Shown piece by piece: positions 59,956 through 64,000 of a DNA stretch of 64,000 nt. The stretch comes from Blautia argi (lineage in GTDB: Bacteria; Bacillota; Clostridia; Lachnospirales; Lachnospiraceae). Location of the stretch: the NCBI RefSeq assembly GCF_003287895.1, contig NZ_CP030280.1:2979501-3043500 (forward strand), given 5' to 3'. The notes under the pieces are model-generated. The model saw nothing but the letters and a program-made list of their open reading frames with translations. It did not search any database and had not been told where the DNA came from. Within the stretch, counting starts at the first letter, position 1; the number at the start of each line of letters is the position of its first letter. The position numbers were made by a program, and so were the translations under genes.

Positions 59956-60621
59956 CTATTCCTGATTCAGGCTGCGGATAATGGCTTTCTGCTGATTATC
60001 AATATGCACTTTGATATATTCCAGGGCTTTCTTTTCGTCCCTCTCTCTTAATGCCTCACAGATAGAACGGTGTTCCTCTGCAAGAGTTCTTCTCACTGCA
60101 ATATCTTTCAGATATTCCATGCGGTAGCGATACATCTGCTCTCTTAAATTATTCAAAAGCTGCACCAGTCTTTTGTTATTAGTGGCATTGTAAATGGTAT
60201 CGTGAAACTCCACGTCTACCTCTGCCAGTTCTGTGAGATTGCCGTCTTCAATAAGCTTTTGAAAACGCCCTTCAATTTCCTGCAGCTTCTCCAAATCCTC
60301 TCTGGTAATCCGCTCACAGGCAAGAGAAATTGCCAGCACCTCCATGCCCTTACGCACTTCCAACACATCGTTTAAATCTCTCTCTGTAATAGACGCCACC
60401 TTTGCCCCTTTTCTGGGCGCCATGACTACCAGGCCTTCCAGCTCCAGCTTACGGATTGCTTCCCGAATGGGGGTTCTGCTGACTCCCAACTGGTCTGCCA
60501 GTGTAATTTCCATTAATCTTTCACCTGGCTTTAATTCTCCCTTTAAAATTGCTCTTCTCAGCGTATTAAAGACAACATCTCGCAAAGGGAGATATTCGTC
60601 CATCTGCATTTCTAACTCCAT
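59956..60621 (-). CDS. GntR-family (FCD) transcriptional regulator
   Basis: This 221-residue regulator has an N-terminal winged helix (YLPLRDVVFNTLRRAILKGE, LKPGERLMEITLADQLGVSR, TPIREAIRKLELEGLVVMAP) and a C-terminal helical FCD sensor domain. The metal-binding pattern there is LTELAEVDVEFHDTIYNATN, then LAEEHRSICEAL. The ligand is probably an organic acid. It starts one base after ispE ends, so it shares that promoter. The TTGTAT/ATACAA repeats upstream of ispE are likely its operators. Confidence 0.88.
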   Translation of the reverse strand: MELEMQMDEYLPLRDVVFNTLRRAILKGELKPGERLMEITLADQLGVSRTPIREAIRKLELEGLVVMAPRKGAKVASITERDLNDVLEVRKGMEVLAISLACERITREDLEKLQEIEGRFQKLIEDGNLTELAEVDVEFHDTIYNATNNKRLVQLLNNLREQMYRYRMEYLKDIAVRRTLAEEHRSICEALRERDEKKALEYIKVHIDNQQKAIIRSLNQE

Positions 60622-60622
60622 G

Positions 60623-61495
60623 CTATTTCCTCCTTCCGCCGTTGTTAAATACTGTTGTCAGGAAAACGGTTCGTGCAAGACGGCTTTCTCTCAATGCCTC
60701 ACAGGCATGTTCCGCCAGCTTTTTATCGTCAAATAATCCGAATACCGTAGGACCGCTGCCGCTCATCATGGCATTTAAGGCGCCATGGTCTTTCATATGA
60801 TTTTTAATCTGCTCAATAATCGGATAATTGGGAATGGTCACGGTTTCCAGAACATTTCCCATAAGGTCAGCAATTTTATTCAGATTATGCCACTGGATTG
60901 CCTCCAGCATTTCATCAATGGGCGGGTGATATTTCAGCTCATTTGCATGAAGGTTTTCATAGACAAATTTGGTTGATACACTAATGCCCGGCTTTCCTAT
61001 GAGTACATAGCAGTCCGGACAGGCAGGAAGAGGACGCAGCTTATCTCCGATTCCCTCTGCAAGCGCGGTTCCCCGAAGCAGACAATAGGGTACGTCGGCT
61101 CCGATTTTTACACCTCTTTCCATTAAATCCTTTACAGACAATCCCAGATGAAACAAACGGTTGACTCCAATCATGGCAGCGGCAGCATCTGAACTTCCTC
61201 CTGCCATACCTGCTGCCACAGGAATAAATTTCTGCAAATCCACAGTCAGTCCTTCCTGAATCTCAAACTCGTCCATCAAAAGCTTTGCCGCCTTATGTAC
61301 CAGATTGTTTTCATTCACCGGCACAAAGGGCAGATTCGTGGTAATTCTGATACCCGGTCTGCGGCTGATTTCCATATCTAACTGGTCATACATATTAATG
61401 GTCTGCATAATCATACGCAGCTCGTGATATCCGTCTTCTCTTCTGCGTAAGACATCCAGACCCAGATTAATCTTTGCAAGTGCTCTTAATCTCAT
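60623..61495 (-). CDS. ispE: 4-diphosphocytidyl-2-C-methyl-D-erythritol kinase IspE
   Basis: This GHMP kinase carries out the fourth step of the MEP isoprenoid pathway; 290 residues. It begins MRLRALAKINLGLDVLRRRE with the AKINLxL signature and DGYHELRMIMQTI. The ATP site is IPVAAGMAGGSSDAAAAMIG with the catalytic Asp in GADVPYCLLRGTAL. The end has ALNAMMSGSGPTVFGLF. ATG at 61495 with GGGAGGAA is preferred to 61531. It is first in a two-gene unit with the GntR regulator. Confidence 0.95.
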   Translation of the reverse strand: MRLRALAKINLGLDVLRRREDGYHELRMIMQTINMYDQLDMEISRRPGIRITTNLPFVPVNENNLVHKAAKLLMDEFEIQEGLTVDLQKFIPVAAGMAGGSSDAAAAMIGVNRLFHLGLSVKDLMERGVKIGADVPYCLLRGTALAEGIGDKLRPLPACPDCYVLIGKPGISVSTKFVYENLHANELKYHPPIDEMLEAIQWHNLNKIADLMGNVLETVTIPNYPIIEQIKNHMKDHGALNAMMSGSGPTVFGLFDDKKLAEHACEALRESRLARTVFLTTVFNNGGRRK

Positions 61496-61514
61496 GTGTG
61501 TTCCTCCCGCAATC

Positions 61515-61567
61515 TTGTATTTCGTATACAATATGCCGAAGCAAAATAACGATATTGTATATTGTAT
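61515..61567 (-). promoter_or_regulatory. TTGTAT/ATACAA operator-like repeats upstream of ispE
   Basis: TTGTAT-TTCGT-ATACAA (61515-61531) is a perfect inverted repeat. TTGTAT recurs at 61555-61560 and 61562-61567. The set lies 20 to 70 bases before the ispE start, over the likely promoter. The only regulator in the unit is the GntR protein, so autoregulation is inferred. Confidence 0.55.
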
Positions 61568-61697
61568 CCGTTTTAGTACACTCTATTCTATCCGAAAAAG
61601 GGGAATTTTTCAACCGGTAATGGGAAATAATCTTTCATGCCAATATCCAACCTGATATACCCTCCTTTGTTCATGGAACACACTTTCCTATAACTCA

Positions 61698-61745
61698 AAA
61701 CAGAAAACCCCGTACGGGAACAAAAATTTCCACATACAGGGCTTC
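61698..61745 (-). terminator. terminator after the adenine deaminase gene
   Basis: Read leftward, GCCCTGTA pairs with TACGGGGT (one GU), with an inner TGGAAA/TTCCC pairing, and the stem is followed by TTTTC. It lies a few bases after the ade stop. Confidence 0.65.
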
Positions 61746-61749
61746 TTTT

Positions 61750-63477
61750 CTATTGTATAATCAGGTCTGTAATCCTTCCATTTTTCACATCAATCAATCC
61801 CTTATCCGTTATTTTGAGGGCAGGACTTACCGGAAGCCCAAGCGTTCCCAAAGACATAATCGGATTGTTGTGCTCATATCCTAATTCTTCCAGTGATTCC
61901 CGCACTCTTTTTAAAGAACAGGCAATTTCTTCTACACTTTTTTCTGAAAGAATCCCGCAAACAGGCAACTCCAGTTCTGAAAGAACTGTCCCGTCTTTTA
62001 CTGTAAGTATTCCGCCTTGTAACTCACGAAGACGGTTTACAGCAAAAAACATATCCGAAGGATTATCTCCTACAACAAACAGATTGTGGTGATCATGAAA
62101 ATAAGTTGTCGCAGCGGTTCCTGTTTTCAGTCCGGCTCCTGTCATAAATCCATAACCGATATTTCCATTTTTTCCGTGCCGCTCGATTACCATTGCAAGA
62201 AGGCAACCGCTCTCCTGCCACTGAAGCTTTCCCCGTTTTACAGGCATTGTCACCAGCTTTTCTGTGGTTTGCGTTCTGTCTGAATGAATTTCCATCACGC
62301 GAACTGTCACTTCTGTACAGTCAGGGCTCAAAGCCGCAGGAAGGGGTACCTGAAAATCTTTTAAAGTAATTGCAGGAAGCTGCACACTGCGATAAAAATC
62401 CTCCGGAAAAGCATAGGAAACAAATTCTTTTTCCGCAAAGTCCTCAGAAAATATTTCCAACCCGTTTTTATACACATAAGCCGGTTTTAACACAGATGGA
62501 TCACGAAGTAACTGGAAATCTGCCAACTTTCCTGGAGCAATGACACCACGGTCATATAAATGCATACGCTGACAGGGTGTATAGGTGGCGCAATAAATTG
62601 CGTATTCCAAAGGAAATCCAACACTAAGCGCACGCTCCACAACATAGTTGAGCTGCCCTTTTTCATGCAGCACGTCCGCCATTGTATCGTCTGTCACAAA
62701 ACAGCAATACTCATACAGATGATTCTCGCAAATATATTTCAGGATTTCCGGCTTCACCATTTTATTCTGGATTTCAAAGAACATTCCATTTTCCATACGC
62801 TGCCGTACTTCCTCAAGGGCATGTTCCGTATGGTCACCGTTAATCCCCAGGTATAAAAATTTTGCAAGTTCCAGGTCAACGAGAGATGGACAGTGGCCTT
62901 CTATCACATATCCCGGATATTCCTCATGGAGGTATTCAAGAAATTTTGTTATTTCTAATTCATTTTCCTGAATAATTTTTCGATAATTCATGATTTCGCC
63001 TACACAAACCACGTCTTTTTCTGAAAGCAAATGCTTCATATCCTGATAGTTAATACTGCCCCCGGTTGTTTCCAGCATTTCATTGGTAGAAGGTACACTG
63101 CTTGGAATACCATAAAAAATATCAATAGGCGCGTTTTTAGCTGCAGATATCATTTCCAGGATACCGCGAACCCCTTTTACATTTGCTATTTCATGTGGTT
63201 CTGATACAAGGGTTGTCACACCATACTGCGCCACACAGTTTCCAAACGGAACCGGTGTTGTCATAGAACTTTCAATGTGCATATGAATGTCTACAAATCC
63301 CGGTATCATATACATACCGTCAGCGTCCACAACTTTGTCTGCCTGGAATGGCGTGTTCTGCTTTCGGTCAATATAATAAAATTTTCCATTTAAAACAGAT
63401 ACATCTGCCTTCACAAATTTTTTAAGATAAGAATTAAATACGTTTACATTTTTTATAAATAAAGAAACGTGTTCCAT
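61750..63477 (-). CDS. ade: adenine deaminase Ade
   Basis: This amidohydrolase converts adenine to hypoxanthine and ammonia; 575 residues. The metal-binding GFVDIHMHIESSMTTP carries the H-x-H ligands, with EPHEIANVKG, VIEGHCPSL and NGDHTEHALEE following, and the acidic CFVTDDTMADVL. The C-terminal domain has GNIGYGFMTGAGLKTGTAAT and HDHHNLFVVGDNPSDM, typical of Ade and not of other amidohydrolases. It lies 12 bases downstream of a purine permease, so adenine import and deamination are coupled. Confidence 0.95.
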   Translation of the reverse strand: MEHVSLFIKNVNVFNSYLKKFVKADVSVLNGKFYYIDRKQNTPFQADKVVDADGMYMIPGFVDIHMHIESSMTTPVPFGNCVAQYGVTTLVSEPHEIANVKGVRGILEMISAAKNAPIDIFYGIPSSVPSTNEMLETTGGSINYQDMKHLLSEKDVVCVGEIMNYRKIIQENELEITKFLEYLHEEYPGYVIEGHCPSLVDLELAKFLYLGINGDHTEHALEEVRQRMENGMFFEIQNKMVKPEILKYICENHLYEYCCFVTDDTMADVLHEKGQLNYVVERALSVGFPLEYAIYCATYTPCQRMHLYDRGVIAPGKLADFQLLRDPSVLKPAYVYKNGLEIFSEDFAEKEFVSYAFPEDFYRSVQLPAITLKDFQVPLPAALSPDCTEVTVRVMEIHSDRTQTTEKLVTMPVKRGKLQWQESGCLLAMVIERHGKNGNIGYGFMTGAGLKTGTAATTYFHDHHNLFVVGDNPSDMFFAVNRLRELQGGILTVKDGTVLSELELPVCGILSEKSVEEIACSLKRVRESLEELGYEHNNPIMSLGTLGLPVSPALKITDKGLIDVKNGRITDLIIQ

Positions 63478-63489
63478 AACACTTCACCT

Positions 63490-64000
63490 CTAAACAAGTG
63501 TGTAGAAATAGAGCAGACAAACCGCTACTAATACATACATAACTGGTTCGATTTTTTTCATTTTTCCGGCTGCGATTTTCATGAGTAAATAAGCTGGAAG
63601 CGCTACACAAATACCATTTGCAATATTATTTGCAAAAATAGTGAAGGTCACACAGATAAATGCAGGAATATATTCTGTAATATCTGAATAATCAATATTT
63701 CTCATTCCGCTTAACATATTAATTCCGATAAAAATCAAAACCGGACTGGTTGCTGCTGATGGAATAATAAGAGCCAGCGGCGCAAGAAACAGAGCAAGTC
63801 CAAAACAGATGCTTGTGAAAATCACAGTAAGACCTGTCTTACCGCCTGCCTCTACTCCGGCAGAGGATTCCAGATAAGTTGTCATACTTGGCATACCGAA
63901 TAATGCGCCAAAGCTTGTAGCTATCGCATCAACTTTAAAACATTTGTCGATTCCGGGAAGGTTTCCATTCTCGTCCAAATATCCTGCTGTTGCCCCAACG
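63490..64000 (-). CDS. NCS2/AzgA-type purine permease, 5' end outside window
   Basis: The last about 170 residues of a nucleobase permease are present; the frame is open to the window edge. Visible motifs are GIDKCFKVDAIATSFGALFG, PSMTTYLESSAGVEAGGKTG (the conserved substrate-site Glu and GGRTG-like loop) and at least four membrane segments. These fit the AzgA branch that imports adenine, guanine or hypoxanthine. It lies 12 bases upstream of ade, which supports adenine/hypoxanthine as substrate. The methionine-like start at 63978 is only a TTG inside the gene. Confidence 0.88.
   Translation of the reverse strand, partial: VGATAGYLDENGNLPGIDKCFKVDAIATSFGALFGMPSMTTYLESSAGVEAGGKTGLTVIFTSICFGLALFLAPLALIIPSAATSPVLIFIGINMLSGMRNIDYSDITEYIPAFICVTFTIFANNIANGICVALPAYLLMKIAAGKMKKIEPVMYVLVAVCLLYFYTLV

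Overview
The window is low-GC Firmicutes chromosome, most likely from a spore-forming member of the Lachnospiraceae (Blautia/Ruminococcus-like). The evidence is the set of clostridial sporulation and germination genes (spoIIR, spmB, a gerA-type cluster, a split spoIIID), a short-form HisG with HisZ, a pstSCAB-phoU-phoPR operon, a kdu hexuronate cluster and strong AGGAGG ribosome sites. No rRNA, tRNA or CRISPR array was found.

Layout. 1-5861: phosphate operon read leftward (pstS, pstC, pstA, pstB, phoU, phoP, phoR; phoR runs off the left edge), behind a Pho-box-like promoter; PstS is circularly permuted. 5862-6516: AT-rich gap holding a cluster of DnaA-box-like sequences. 6517-13044: galactokinase, a lipoprotein, a DUF885 metallopeptidase, a MarR regulator, PduL and a membrane protein with a degenerate J-domain tail. 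13148-21352: histidine operon (hisZ-G-C-B-H-A-F-I-E, no hisD), broken between hisG and hisC by a 1.9-kb insertion sequence with an exact 8-bp target duplication. 21364-30028: spmB, recQ, two unknown proteins, and a hexuronate cluster with a divergent AraC regulator.

30109-50470 is the most unusual part. The sporulation regulator gene spoIIID is split: its 3' half lies at 30109-30255 and its 5' half, with a sigma-E-type promoter, at 50268-50470. About 20 kb of AT-rich accessory DNA lies between. This starts with a large serine recombinase whose stop codon sits in the attachment junction. It then carries a truncated ATP-binding regulator, a Panacea-type toxin-antitoxin pair, a replication/mobilisation module (primase-helicase, MobQ-type relaxase, DUF3847, oriT, ssb) and an Eco47II-like restriction-modification system. 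A second, diverged copy of the spoIIID 5' end follows at 44424-44624, with its own sigma-E-type promoter and the same element-end sequence. Beyond it lies a cargo segment (YkgJ-like protein, TOTE-type primase-helicase-PLD protein, AAA ATPase, DUF4869). Joining either 5' half to the 3' half at the shared ACATA gives an intact 85-residue SpoIIID. The arrangement is like the skin element of sigK, but in spoIIID and built on an integrative mobilisable element.

50484-64000: penicillin-binding protein, trigger-factor-like lipoprotein, DUF1934 protein, murI, spoIIR, gerAC/gerAB/gerAA, a hairpin-rich intergenic block, a GntR regulator with ispE, adenine deaminase and a partial purine permease.

Caution on sequence quality. 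pstA, hisF, hisA, the serine recombinase, a 640-residue element protein, gerAB and gerAC each read through if one surplus base is removed, often in a homopolymer. That pattern looks more like uncorrected sequencing insertions than mass gene decay, so these genes may be intact in the organism.
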